NCBI GenBank assembly: GCA_001777915.1
Contig: MFFN01000002.1
Coordinates: forward strand, 124,001-188,000
Direction of reading: 5' to 3'
DNA length: 64,000 nt
From: Candidatus Edwardsbacteria bacterium RifOxyA12_full_54_48
GTDB taxonomy: Bacteria > Edwardsbacteria > AC1 > EtOH8
Shown: in pieces, positions 34,567-45,294 of the stretch
Position numbering within the stretch: position 1 is the stretch's first letter
Layout: the number at the start of each line of letters is the position of its first letter
Position numbers and translations under genes: made by a program
The notes under the pieces: generated by a model
The model's database searches: none
What the model was told of the DNA's origin: nothing
What the model saw: only the letters and a program-made list of their open reading frames with translations

Positions 34567-37500
34567 ATGAAAAAAACAAGTCTGTTCATCATGGCGGTTT
34601 TACTGGTAGCCGCCGTCAGCGCCCTGGGTCAGACCCACGGCGACTACCGCTCAGCTGCCAGCGGCAACTGGGGCACCGCCGCCACCTGGGAGACCTACGA
34701 TACGGTCAGCACCAGTTGGGTGGCGGCATCGGTACAGCCTACCTCGGCTAATAATGTCACTATTCAAACCGGAGACACTGTAATTGTAGAAGCCAGCCCC
34801 AAGAACTGCCTGGATCTTACCATCGAGGCCAACGCCAAACTTTACGCCAACAGTACTTCAAACAGATACATAAACATCTATGGCAGCACCATCACCAATA
34901 ACGGACTGATGGGTGGCGGCACTGATGGTCTTTGCATAACCGCCTGTTATGCAGCCGACCTGCTTTTCCAGGGATCGGGCACCACCGACATATCCCGCCT
35001 CAGGCCGGCCAGCGGACAAAATGGGAGAACGATGACCATCGATATGGACATCCTTCTTCGTTTTGCGGGGGCCAGTCTTTATTGCAACAGCAGTTCCAGC
35101 ATGACCTTTAACATCAATACCGGAAAGACGGTGAGCTTCGGGCCCGGTTCGTTCTTCGCCTACGGAACCAACGGTGCCACAGCTACCACCGGTATGGGCA
35201 ACGCCGTGGTGAACATCGACGGCAACATGATCATGTACAATGGATCCAATTTCAACGTTTCAGTTACCACCGGCAACACCTCCACGGTCAACATCTCGGG
35301 GCTGCTCTCGGCCGGGGATTCCATCATGGCCAACGGCACCGGCAGCGAGGTGTTCAACATCAATACGGGCGGCCAGCTGCTGTTCCCCAACACCGACACC
35401 CTGACCTTCCTGGATTCGCTGAATTTCTTCGATCCCAGCGGGTTGTCTCTCACCTATCCCATAACCGTGGCCGGCAAGCTGGGGCTGATGAGCGGGGTCA
35501 TCGACAGCGCCCAGTACATCAAGATGCTGGACAACTCGACAATCCAGAGGACTACCGGGCGATTGAACCAAGCGCCTATATTCGGCAACACCATCAACCT
35601 GATATATTACGGGGCGGCGGCCTGCACCACCGGCTATGAGATGCCGACCACCGACATCGTCCAGAAGCTGGCCGTCAACAATCCCGGCGGACTGACCATG
35701 GATGAAACGGTAATGGTCAACGATACCCTGTTCCTGACCGATGGGGTGATCCGAGTGATCGGAGACAACTATCTGGGAGCGGCCGGGGCAGTGGACCGAA
35801 CCACCGGCTATGTCATCGGCATGATGGGCAGGGTGGTGGAAGCTGGGGCCAACATAAATAAGGCCTTTGACATTGGAACCGCATCGGGATACTCCCCGGT
35901 CACCCTGGATTTCAACGTGGTGGCCAAACAGGGGCTGATGTCAGTCAAAACTGTCGCTTCGACCGCCCCTGGCGTCACCACTCCCGAGAACTGCATGCTC
36001 CGTTACTGGGAGCTGGGCATGCGCCCGGATTCTCTGATAACATTCGGGTCATACAGCCTGACCCTGAATTACCTGCCGTTCGATTTCAACACCGGTTTTA
36101 TCGAATCCACCGATGAGCCCGGCATGGTGGCGGGCAGGTACGACAGTGCCTGGACCTTCCCGGTGATCGGCACCAGGAACCCCGGAGGAGCAGCGGACGG
36201 GGGATCGGTGGTGCTGGACAGCCTGACCGCATTTGACATCTTCACCCTGGCCAAGGATCAGGATGCCATCTACACCTTCAGCGACACCATCGCACCGTAC
36301 ATAACTGGCGTTTCCCCGGCCTGGGGCGCCACCGGGGTCGGGCTCAACGACACCATCGTCATCGCCTTCTCCGAGCCGATGAACACCGATTCGCTCGACG
36401 GATTCACCGATCCCTTCCATGATTTCACCCCCAGCTGGAACGCAGCCGGCGATACCTTCACCCTGGTCCCCCAGGACCCCTATCCCTACAGCACGGTGAT
36501 GTCCGTTATAATCACCGCAGGGAAAGACCTGGCGGGCAACAGTATGGCCATTCTGCCGGATACCGTGGTTCAGTTCACCACCGCCCCCTTCCAGGGCCCG
36601 TCCATCACCCTGGTCCAGCAGCCGGAGGACACCTACGACGGGACCGGTCCCTTCCCGGTGCGGGCGGTGATCACCGACCTGGGCAAGGCGGGGATCGCGG
36701 CCGACACCCTGTGGTACACCGACAACGCCACCGACTGGTGGGCTATGGTCCATTCCTCGACCGACGGAGATACCTTCAACTACAGCATTCCCGGGCCACT
36801 GGCGGCCGGAACGGTGATAGAATTCTTCTTCGGGGCCTGGGACGACGGGGGGACGGTGCAGTATGACCCCAGCATGTACCGGGGCTATCAGTTCCGCATC
36901 CTGGACCCGCTGGCGCCCACCGGCCTGGCTGCAAACGGAGGCAACCTGACCGTCGACCTATCCTGGGCCCCGCCGGCCGAAGTAATTGATTATTCCAATT
37001 CAAACGCTACCGGTTTCTTCTGGGACGCCGGAGACATCATCTCCACCCGGTTCACCCCCCAGCATTATCCCTGCAAGGTGGAACAGGTTGTTTCATCATG
37101 GTGGAATGCCATTGGGATTGACTCGGTCGAGGTTCACGTCTGGGCGGACGACGGGGCCGGCCTGCCCGATCGGTCGGTCGAACTGGTGCCGCCCCGGGTG
37201 GTGCTGCCTCTGGACTACCCGAACTATACTGTGATCGACATATCTTCCGAAAATCTGATACTGTCTTCCGGTGACTTCCATGTTGGTTATGTCATCCGGA
37301 CCGACAACTATCCCATGCCCACGTGCGACAGCGATGGTCCGGGGATCCGCTCGCTGGTATATGATTCCTCTGCAACGACCTGGGGCAACATGATCGACGG
37401 CAGCAACAATTATCACGACTGGAGCCATCAGGCGGCGGTCACCTACCATAATTACAGCAAGGGCCTGGCACTGAAATCTTATGTGCCTAAACCAGGGGAC

Positions 37501-38103
37501 AAGTCGCTGCCGAAGCTGGCCGACATCAAGACCGCAATGATCGCCACCAAGCAAACCCCGGTGTATCCCAGCCTGATGGGGGCCCTGTTCCTGGCCAAGA
37601 ACATCACCGGTTATGATCTCATGCGGAGCGACGTCTCCGGCGGGCCTTATGCCGAGCTGGCCAAGATCAACGACACCACCTATACCGACAACACTGTTCT
37701 GAACAATAACACATACTACTATGTGGTCAGAGCCCTCTATGCCTCTCCCGACACCTTCAGCGACTATTCCAACCAGGCCTCGGCCACTCCCACCGGGGTG
37801 GAGGGAAGGCCGGAGTCCCGGGCCTATGTCCTGCAGCTCAGGGCCGCCGCCCCCAACCCCATGACAACCGGCACCGCCATCAGGTTCAGCCTGCCGGCAT
37901 CGGCCCAGGCCAGCCTGGAGGTGTTCAACGTGCTGGGCCAGAAGGTCACAACTTTGGCCAATGGGAAACTGGATGCCGGGCACCACACGGCGAACTGGGA
38001 CGGCACCGACCGCCACGGGGCCAAACTGGCATCGGGCGTGTATATCTACCAGCTGAGGACCATGAACAAAACACTGACCAAGCGGATCACGATTCTCCGT
38101 TAA
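34567..38103 (+). CDS. Large secreted multidomain protein with FlgD-like C-terminal sorting-type domain
   Basis: An 1178-residue exported protein. The signal peptide is residues 1-22. A region rich in short beta repeats begins SGNWGTAATWETYD...NNVTIQTGDTVIV, as in parallel-beta surface proteins. An Ig-like domain (YITGVSPAWGATGVGLNDTIVIAFSEPM, Big_5 type) lies at ~577-675. A fibronectin type III domain starts (APTGLAANGG...VDLSWAPPAE, ~783) and seems to resume only at ITGYDLMRSD (~1015), with a ~200-residue module inserted between. The C-terminus (~1090-1178) is a FlgD-like Ig domain ending KRITILR, the tail used for type-IX-like sorting. It is probably surface-exposed or adhesive. No enzyme motif was recognised. 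It has its own promoter and terminator. Confidence 0.85.
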   Translation: MKKTSLFIMAVLLVAAVSALGQTHGDYRSAASGNWGTAATWETYDTVSTSWVAASVQPTSANNVTIQTGDTVIVEASPKNCLDLTIEANAKLYANSTSNRYINIYGSTITNNGLMGGGTDGLCITACYAADLLFQGSGTTDISRLRPASGQNGRTMTIDMDILLRFAGASLYCNSSSSMTFNINTGKTVSFGPGSFFAYGTNGATATTGMGNAVVNIDGNMIMYNGSNFNVSVTTGNTSTVNISGLLSAGDSIMANGTGSEVFNINTGGQLLFPNTDTLTFLDSLNFFDPSGLSLTYPITVAGKLGLMSGVIDSAQYIKMLDNSTIQRTTGRLNQAPIFGNTINLIYYGAAACTTGYEMPTTDIVQKLAVNNPGGLTMDETVMVNDTLFLTDGVIRVIGDNYLGAAGAVDRTTGYVIGMMGRVVEAGANINKAFDIGTASGYSPVTLDFNVVAKQGLMSVKTVASTAPGVTTPENCMLRYWELGMRPDSLITFGSYSLTLNYLPFDFNTGFIESTDEPGMVAGRYDSAWTFPVIGTRNPGGAADGGSVVLDSLTAFDIFTLAKDQDAIYTFSDTIAPYITGVSPAWGATGVGLNDTIVIAFSEPMNTDSLDGFTDPFHDFTPSWNAAGDTFTLVPQDPYPYSTVMSVIITAGKDLAGNSMAILPDTVVQFTTAPFQGPSITLVQQPEDTYDGTGPFPVRAVITDLGKAGIAADTLWYTDNATDWWAMVHSSTDGDTFNYSIPGPLAAGTVIEFFFGAWDDGGTVQYDPSMYRGYQFRILDPLAPTGLAANGGNLTVDLSWAPPAEVIDYSNSNATGFFWDAGDIISTRFTPQHYPCKVEQVVSSWWNAIGIDSVEVHVWADDGAGLPDRSVELVPPRVVLPLDYPNYTVIDISSENLILSSGDFHVGYVIRTDNYPMPTCDSDGPGIRSLVYDSSATTWGNMIDGSNNYHDWSHQAAVTYHNYSKGLALKSYVPKPGDKSLPKLADIKTAMIATKQTPVYPSLMGALFLAKNITGYDLMRSDVSGGPYAELAKINDTTYTDNTVLNNNTYYYVVRALYASPDTFSDYSNQASATPTGVEGRPESRAYVLQLRAAAPNPMTTGTAIRFSLPASAQASLEVFNVLGQKVTTLANGKLDAGHHTANWDGTDRHGAKLASGVYIYQLRTMNKTLTKRITILR

Positions 38104-38114
38104 ATTCAGCCTGA

Positions 38115-38150
38115 TAAAGCCGGGCCTCTTAAAGGGCCCGGCTTTATTTT
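38115..38150 (+). terminator. Rho-independent terminator
   Basis: A 12 bp stem, TAAAGCCGGGCC (38115-38126) with GGCCCGGCTTTA (38135-38146), is followed by TTTT. Confidence 0.92.
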
Positions 38151-38178
38151 AACCTGATATTTCGTTTTAAGAATTTTG

Positions 38179-38207
38179 TTGACAAATCCCTGTTTAGTTA
38201 GTAAACT
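38179..38207 (+). promoter_or_regulatory. Promoter for holA, giving a nearly leaderless transcript
   Basis: TTGACA (38179-38184) and TAAACT (38202-38207) are 17 bases apart. The start codon at 38219 is only 11 bases past the -10, and no Shine-Dalgarno sequence is seen. TATACA at 38207-38212 is an alternative -10 with poor spacing. Confidence 0.55.
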
Positions 38208-38218
38208 ATACAGTTAAG

Positions 38219-39214
38219 ATGACATTTAACGACTTAGAACGCCAGATCGCGGCAAAAAAGATAGCTTTGGCGTATTTTTTCCCGGGAGAAGAGGAGTATC
38301 TAAAAGATCAGGCCATCGGCCGGCTGGCCCTGGCTTTCCTGGGCGAATCCCAGGTTTCACAGGGTTTGGAGCGCATCTCGGCCACCGAGCAGGACGGGAT
38401 CAGCATCCTGCAGCGCACCCAGAGCCTGGGGATGTTTGCCGAACAGCGGGTGATAGTGGTCAAGGAGATAGAGGCCCTCTCGGTAAAGAGCCGGAAGCAG
38501 ATCCTGGAACACCTGGATTCTCCCGGCCAGGACGTCTGTTTGATATTATGCTCGGTGAATCTGGACAAGAAGACAGCCTTTTACAAGGGGTTGGCCGAGA
38601 AGATACCCACCTTGGTCTTCAACCAGCTGAAGGAGGCCGAGACCGTGAAATGGGTGATGGCCAAGGCCTCCGCCCGGGGGTTAAAGATCGTTCCCGCCGG
38701 AGCCCAGATGCTGGTCGAGATATCCGGCAATAACCTGGGCATACTGGACAAGGAAATAGAGAAGTTTGAGATATACACCATCGGTCAAAACCGGTCCGAA
38801 ATTACCGAAGCCGACATAAAGGCACTGGCCGGGTCGTCATTCGAAGTTGAGAGTTACGAACTGGCCGGCGCCATCTGCAACCGGGACCGGGACCGGTCGC
38901 TGATACTTTACGAAAAACTGCTGTCCTCCGGGGAGGACCCGGTAAGGCTGGTCAGCGCTGTCTGCTATCAGCTGGAAAAATACTGGAAGGTGCTCCTGAT
39001 GACCGCCCGCGGGATATCCCCCCGTCAGATCGGATACAGCATCCAGAGCCATGAATATTACGTCAACCAGATGATCCCCGCCTCGCGGAAGAGGACCCCG
39101 CAGCAGTATCTGTGGGCCATGGGCCAGATCTACCGGACCGAATATGCCCTTAAATCCGGACGGGGAGAGCCCCGAAGCCTGGTGCAAAAACTTATCTATA
39201 AATTATCTTCCTAA
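38219..39214 (+). CDS. holA: DNA polymerase III delta subunit
   Basis: A 331-residue clamp-loader subunit that opens the beta sliding clamp. It opens with AYFFPGEEEYLKDQA, the typical HolA start with an acidic nucleotide-fold loop. It has the usual hydrophobic core (QRVIVVKEIEALS, VKWVMAKASARGLKI, ...LVEISGNNLGILDKEIEKF) and C-terminal helical collar (KYWKVLLM, YRTEYALKSGRGEPRSLVQKLIYKL). Length is normal. Confidence 0.93.
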   Translation: MTFNDLERQIAAKKIALAYFFPGEEEYLKDQAIGRLALAFLGESQVSQGLERISATEQDGISILQRTQSLGMFAEQRVIVVKEIEALSVKSRKQILEHLDSPGQDVCLILCSVNLDKKTAFYKGLAEKIPTLVFNQLKEAETVKWVMAKASARGLKIVPAGAQMLVEISGNNLGILDKEIEKFEIYTIGQNRSEITEADIKALAGSSFEVESYELAGAICNRDRDRSLILYEKLLSSGEDPVRLVSAVCYQLEKYWKVLLMTARGISPRQIGYSIQSHEYYVNQMIPASRKRTPQQYLWAMGQIYRTEYALKSGRGEPRSLVQKLIYKLSS

Positions 39215-39230
39215 ATTTAAGGAAATAATA

Positions 39231-40112
39231 ATGGCTGTAGAGAATATCACTGGCAACGAGTCGATAGAGGAACTTCAACGGCTGACGGAGGTCTTCAACA
39301 AACGGATCCGGCTGCTGGACGAAAAGAAGGCCGCCACCAAGCCGGAGATCTTCCAGAAGGTGCGCGGGGAGTATGAGGCCAAGCTGCTGGAACTGCAGGT
39401 TCTGCTGGAGGAGAAGGGCGCCGGAATGCAGGAGACGCTGGATGCGGCTCTGGCCGAGCAGGCCGGATTGCTGGCCCGGGAGAAGGAGATCCGCACCGAG
39501 ATGGAGGAACTGGAATTGCGGGCCGCCATCGGCGAGGTGGAGGATGCCGACTATGCCCGGAAATCGGAGGCCCATAATAGCGAGAACGAGGCCATTGTAG
39601 CCAAACTCCAGGAGCTGACGGAAAAGATAGATCGCTGCCGGGCGCTGATCGGCGGGGAAACTGCCCAGCCGGCTGCTCTCGTGGCATCCGAACCTCCGGC
39701 AACGCCCCCGCCGCACCAGGCTGTTGCTTCCAAGCCGGCATCCCCGCCGCCCCCGGCGGCTCCAAGGCCGGAACCAACCCCACCGCCTGCCCCGGAGCCG
39801 GAGGTTCAACCCACACCGGCAGTTCAGCGCAGCGAGTTGGACGATCTGGAGAAGCAGTTCGCCAGCATATTGGGTGCCAATTTCGGCCAGGAGCAACCGG
39901 CGGCCGAACCCGTAGCCCCGATACCCGAACCGATCCAGATAGAGGAAAACGTTTCATTTGAGCCCCAAGTCGAGGAGGCCGCCATCGGGGAGTCCCATGA
40001 GGGCGAACTTAAATGCCCCAAGTGCGGAGCCTTCAACCGGGCCGACAACTGGTACTGCGAGAAATGCGGCAATGAGCTGATCAACGCCACCGATCTGCTG
40101 GGCGGAAAATAA
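39231..40112 (+). CDS. Coiled-coil, proline-rich protein with C-terminal zinc ribbon
   Basis: A 293-residue protein in three parts. Residues ~1-145 form a long charged coiled coil (EELQRLTEVFNKRIRLLDEKK...). Residues ~150-205 are a Pro/Ala/Glu linker. A terminal zinc ribbon CPKCGAFNRADNWYCEKCG (two CxxC pairs) ends the chain at ~262-280. No enzyme signature is seen. Zinc ribbons of this sort often bind protein or nucleic acid. The start ATG 39231 follows AAGGA. It is 16 bases after holA. Confidence 0.78.
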   Translation: MAVENITGNESIEELQRLTEVFNKRIRLLDEKKAATKPEIFQKVRGEYEAKLLELQVLLEEKGAGMQETLDAALAEQAGLLAREKEIRTEMEELELRAAIGEVEDADYARKSEAHNSENEAIVAKLQELTEKIDRCRALIGGETAQPAALVASEPPATPPPHQAVASKPASPPPPAAPRPEPTPPPAPEPEVQPTPAVQRSELDDLEKQFASILGANFGQEQPAAEPVAPIPEPIQIEENVSFEPQVEEAAIGESHEGELKCPKCGAFNRADNWYCEKCGNELINATDLLGGK

Positions 40113-40135
40113 AGGACTTTCAGATAAATAGATTG

Positions 40136-40174
40136 AAAGCCTTCAGAGATGATTTGTTGATCTGAGGGCTTTTG
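40136..40174 (+). terminator. Probable terminator between the zinc-ribbon gene and leuS
   Basis: AAAGCCTTCAGA (40136-40147) pairs TCTGAGGGCTTT (40161-40172) with one G:T pair and is followed by a short T run. leuS begins 30 bases later. Confidence 0.7.
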
Positions 40175-40204
40175 CAATTAAATCGAACAACCGGAATATC
40201 AAAT

Positions 40205-42826
<2,622 letters not shown>

Positions 42827-42838
42827 AGGGTGATTGAC

Positions 42839-42868
42839 AAAAATGCTGGCAACAATGCCAGCATTTTT
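42839..42868 (+). terminator. Rho-independent terminator after leuS
   Basis: A 13 bp stem, AAAAATGCTGGCA (42839-42851) with TGCCAGCATTTTT (42856-42868), has an ACAA loop. Confidence 0.93.
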
Positions 42869-42922
42869 GTATAATACACTATCAGGTATTTAAGATTTAA
42901 GAATTGTGTTAAGGAGTAAAAT

Positions 42923-43501
42923 ATGTCAACAACAGAAATAGCAGTTTTTATATCAGCAATTGCAACATTAATATCAGCTGCTGCCGTAATAGTTTCAGCA
43001 ATAACGGCACGGGCTACTATAAAATATGCAAAAACGACAGAAGAAATGGCGAAGGACGAAAAAAGGAAATATAACTATAATATATTTAATGATAAATTTA
43101 AAAGCATCAACAATAATTATTTAACTATTACGGTAATAGGCCCCAAGGAAAAAGAATATAATGGATCACATGCATTACGTTTATTGATACCTGAAAATAA
43201 CTTACGTGGGCTACAAAATAATTTGGTTAAAGAAAGGGGTTTAAAACAATTTCGATATGTTATACAAACCATGGATTTGTTAATTAAAGATTTAAATAAG
43301 TTACATAAAGAGGATAAAGCCTCCATTAAAGAGAATGTAATAAAGTTTTATGAAAATTCTATTAAAGAATTTATTGAAATACTTTTAACCTATAAAGAGC
43401 ACATCAACGGTTTGATACCAGAGCAAAGGATATTAGTTACAGAATGTTATGATTTCTACGAAATAATGTCAAAACTTGAAAACAGCATAGATGGAGGCTA
43501 G
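42923..43501 (+). CDS. AT-rich orphan membrane protein (possible abortive-infection type)
   Basis: A 192-residue protein with one N-terminal transmembrane helix (~residues 5-28), then a charged, Lys- and Asn-rich helical cytoplasmic region (KTTEEMAKDEKRK..., FRYVIQTMDLLIKDL..., ENSIKEFIEILLTYKEH). The layout recalls putative phage abortive-infection proteins of the AbiC-like group, but I see no decisive motif. Base use is clearly more AT-rich than leuS or the next gene, pointing to transfer. A good AAGGAG (42911-42916) precedes ATG 42923. It follows a strong terminator, so it should have its own promoter, but the best boxes are badly spaced. Confidence 0.6.
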   Translation: MSTTEIAVFISAIATLISAAAVIVSAITARATIKYAKTTEEMAKDEKRKYNYNIFNDKFKSINNNYLTITVIGPKEKEYNGSHALRLLIPENNLRGLQNNLVKERGLKQFRYVIQTMDLLIKDLNKLHKEDKASIKENVIKFYENSIKEFIEILLTYKEHINGLIPEQRILVTECYDFYEIMSKLENSIDGG

Positions 43502-43619
43502 TACTAAAAATATATGTATCCTTTAAGGGCGTAGAATAAATAACCACCCTTAAAATCAAATTGTCCCATAATAAATATTATGTAAACTATTAATATTGCT
43601 TATTACGCAAGGACTTATA

Positions 43620-44459
43620 ATGCAGATCCTCACTCCAAACAGCCTTAAAGACCACTCCCTTCTCGATTCCGGCGATGGCCGGAAGCTGGAACGCTTTGGC
43701 GGTTATCTGATCTCCCGGCCCGAGCCGCAAGCCATCTGGAACAAAAAACTCCCGGCCGATCAATGGAACAAAGCTCAGGCTGTCTTCATTGAGACCGGTA
43801 AATGGCGGCAAGTTTCGCCTCCTCCCCGGCCCTGGCTTTTCCGATACCAAGGTCTGACACTGGAGCTCAAACTGACCCCGTACAAACATACCGGAGTATT
43901 CCCGGAACAGGCCGTCAACTGGGACTGGATATCGGAATTGATCACTAAAAGCCAGCCTAAACCAAGTATCCTCAACCTGTTCGCCTATACCGGAGCTGCC
44001 ACCTTGGCGGCGGCGGCAGCCGGAGCCAGGGTCTGCCACCTGGATTCATCCCAACCGGCCGTCAAATGGGCCAAACGCAACCAGGAACTGAGCAATCTGG
44101 CCGATAAACCCATCCGCTGGATGGTGGATGACTGCCTTAAGTTCGCCGAGCGGGAGGTCAAACGTGGGGTTAGATATGACGGTATCATCATGGATCCGCC
44201 GGCATTTGGCCGTGATACCTCAGGTAAAACATTCAAATTTGACCGAGATCTGCCCAGACTTTTGGCCATCTGCTCCAAGTTATTGCCGGACAATCCTTTG
44301 TTTTTCCTGATCAATGCCTATAATGTGGGGCATTCGCCCCAGACCCTTAAGAACCTGCTGGCCGATATTCTGCCGCCAGATCGGATCCAATGCGGTGAAC
44401 TTCATTTGGGCAATAATGATATCTCCATGCCTTGCAGTATATTTGCCAGATTTAGTTAA
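43620..44459 (+). CDS. Class I SAM-dependent methyltransferase, RlmI-like
   Basis: A 279-residue protein with a Rossmann methyltransferase core: SAM motif LNLFAYTGAATLAAAAAGARVCHLDSS (~residues 115-141) and the substrate/catalytic motif IIMDPPAFGR (~190-199). DPPAFGR is typical of rRNA base methyltransferases related to RlmI and RlmL. The ~100-residue N-terminal part is not a full PUA domain. An rRNA target is inferred from the family only. ATG 43620 follows AAGGA. Confidence 0.85.
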   Translation: MQILTPNSLKDHSLLDSGDGRKLERFGGYLISRPEPQAIWNKKLPADQWNKAQAVFIETGKWRQVSPPPRPWLFRYQGLTLELKLTPYKHTGVFPEQAVNWDWISELITKSQPKPSILNLFAYTGAATLAAAAAGARVCHLDSSQPAVKWAKRNQELSNLADKPIRWMVDDCLKFAEREVKRGVRYDGIIMDPPAFGRDTSGKTFKFDRDLPRLLAICSKLLPDNPLFFLINAYNVGHSPQTLKNLLADILPPDRIQCGELHLGNNDISMPCSIFARFS

Positions 44460-44479
44460 ACCATATATTTATTTAATCA

Positions 44480-44510
44480 AAAAGCCCGGTCTTATAAAGA
44501 CCGGGCTTTT
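44480..44510. terminator. Bidirectional terminator
   Basis: A 14 bp stem, AAAAGCCCGGTCTT (44480-44493) with AAGACCGGGCTTTT (44497-44510), lies between convergent genes, with T runs on both strands. Confidence 0.92.
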
Positions 44511-44529
44511 ACTATTTCATCTAACCACC

Positions 44530-45231
44530 TTAGAATACGTAGGTTGCAATAAGTTTGGCAGTGATCCCGCTGATCTCCAGCGGCAACGGCAGGACCTGAT
44601 CCTTGTCGTGGTCGTAATACTCCAATACATCATTGACATTGTCCGGTTCGTGGCTTTCCTTGATTATCAGGTGATCCACCTCGCCCATCTTGTAGCCGAT
44701 CTCGGCGCTGATATTGAACTTGGGCAGGGCCACCAGGTCCAGCCCTCCGAAGATGCCGAAAGTGGCGGCGCTTCCCTCGGAGTTCCAGTAATGGTTCCAT
44801 TGGTTGGGCCTGACCTGGCTGGCGTCCAGTCCGGCCCAGATGTTGCCCACCGAGACGCCGGCCTTGGCCTTTAACACCATGGGCACCAGCGGCATGGCGT
44901 ACTGCACGAAGACATCCACCGGCATCAGTTTGACCTTGTAGGCATGCTGGTCCAGGTTGTCCTCGGCCCATTCCTTGCTGCTGCTCCAGTATCCCAGGTC
45001 CACCCCGCCGCCCAATCCCAGGGGCAGGCCCAGTTTAACCTGACCCCCGAAGATGGCGGCCGAGCCGAAGGCTGTCTGGTGGTCGTAAAGCAGCACCTGC
45101 TCGTTGATGGTGGTCAACGCCGGGCTGTAGAGCCCGACATAGGGCCCCACGCCGATCTCCAGACCCGGCAGGGCATTGGCGCTAAGCGATAGCAGGATGA
45201 TGGCCGAAACCATCAGGGATATTTTCTTCAT
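44530..45231 (-). CDS. Predicted outer-membrane beta-barrel protein
   Basis: A 233-residue protein with a signal peptide (1-20, ending SANA). Amphipathic strands follow with a Gly-rich pattern (GLEIGVGPYVGLYSP, KLGLPLGLGGGVDLGYW, AKAGVSVGNIWAGLD). The last residue is Phe (ATYVF), the usual outer-membrane insertion signal. It looks like an 8-stranded OmpA/OmpW-type barrel. Function is unknown. It has its own promoter and a shared terminator. Confidence 0.8.
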   Translation of the reverse strand: MKKISLMVSAIILLSLSANALPGLEIGVGPYVGLYSPALTTINEQVLLYDHQTAFGSAAIFGGQVKLGLPLGLGGGVDLGYWSSSKEWAEDNLDQHAYKVKLMPVDVFVQYAMPLVPMVLKAKAGVSVGNIWAGLDASQVRPNQWNHYWNSEGSAATFGIFGGLDLVALPKFNISAEIGYKMGEVDHLIIKESHEPDNVNDVLEYYDHDKDQVLPLPLEISGITAKLIATYVF

Positions 45232-45261
45232 AATGACGCTCCGTATTGTGTTGTCTTTAAT

Positions 45262-45289
45262 GTTATACCAATTTAAGGGTCCAAGTCAA
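45262..45289 (-). promoter_or_regulatory. Promoter for the 44530-45231 barrel gene
   Basis: On the minus strand, TTGACT (45289-45284) and TATAAC (45267-45262) are 16 bases apart, with TG extending the -10. Confidence 0.72.
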
Positions 45290-45294
45290 GCAGT

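Noticed and set aside
34567-38103. Secreted protein as a glycosidase or peptidase
   Set aside because: No catalytic motif could be recognised; the visible domains are structural.
42834-42875. TTGACA and TATAAT as a promoter for the AT-rich gene
   Set aside because: The boxes are 30 bases apart and overlap the leuS terminator; the spacing is not compatible with sigma-70.
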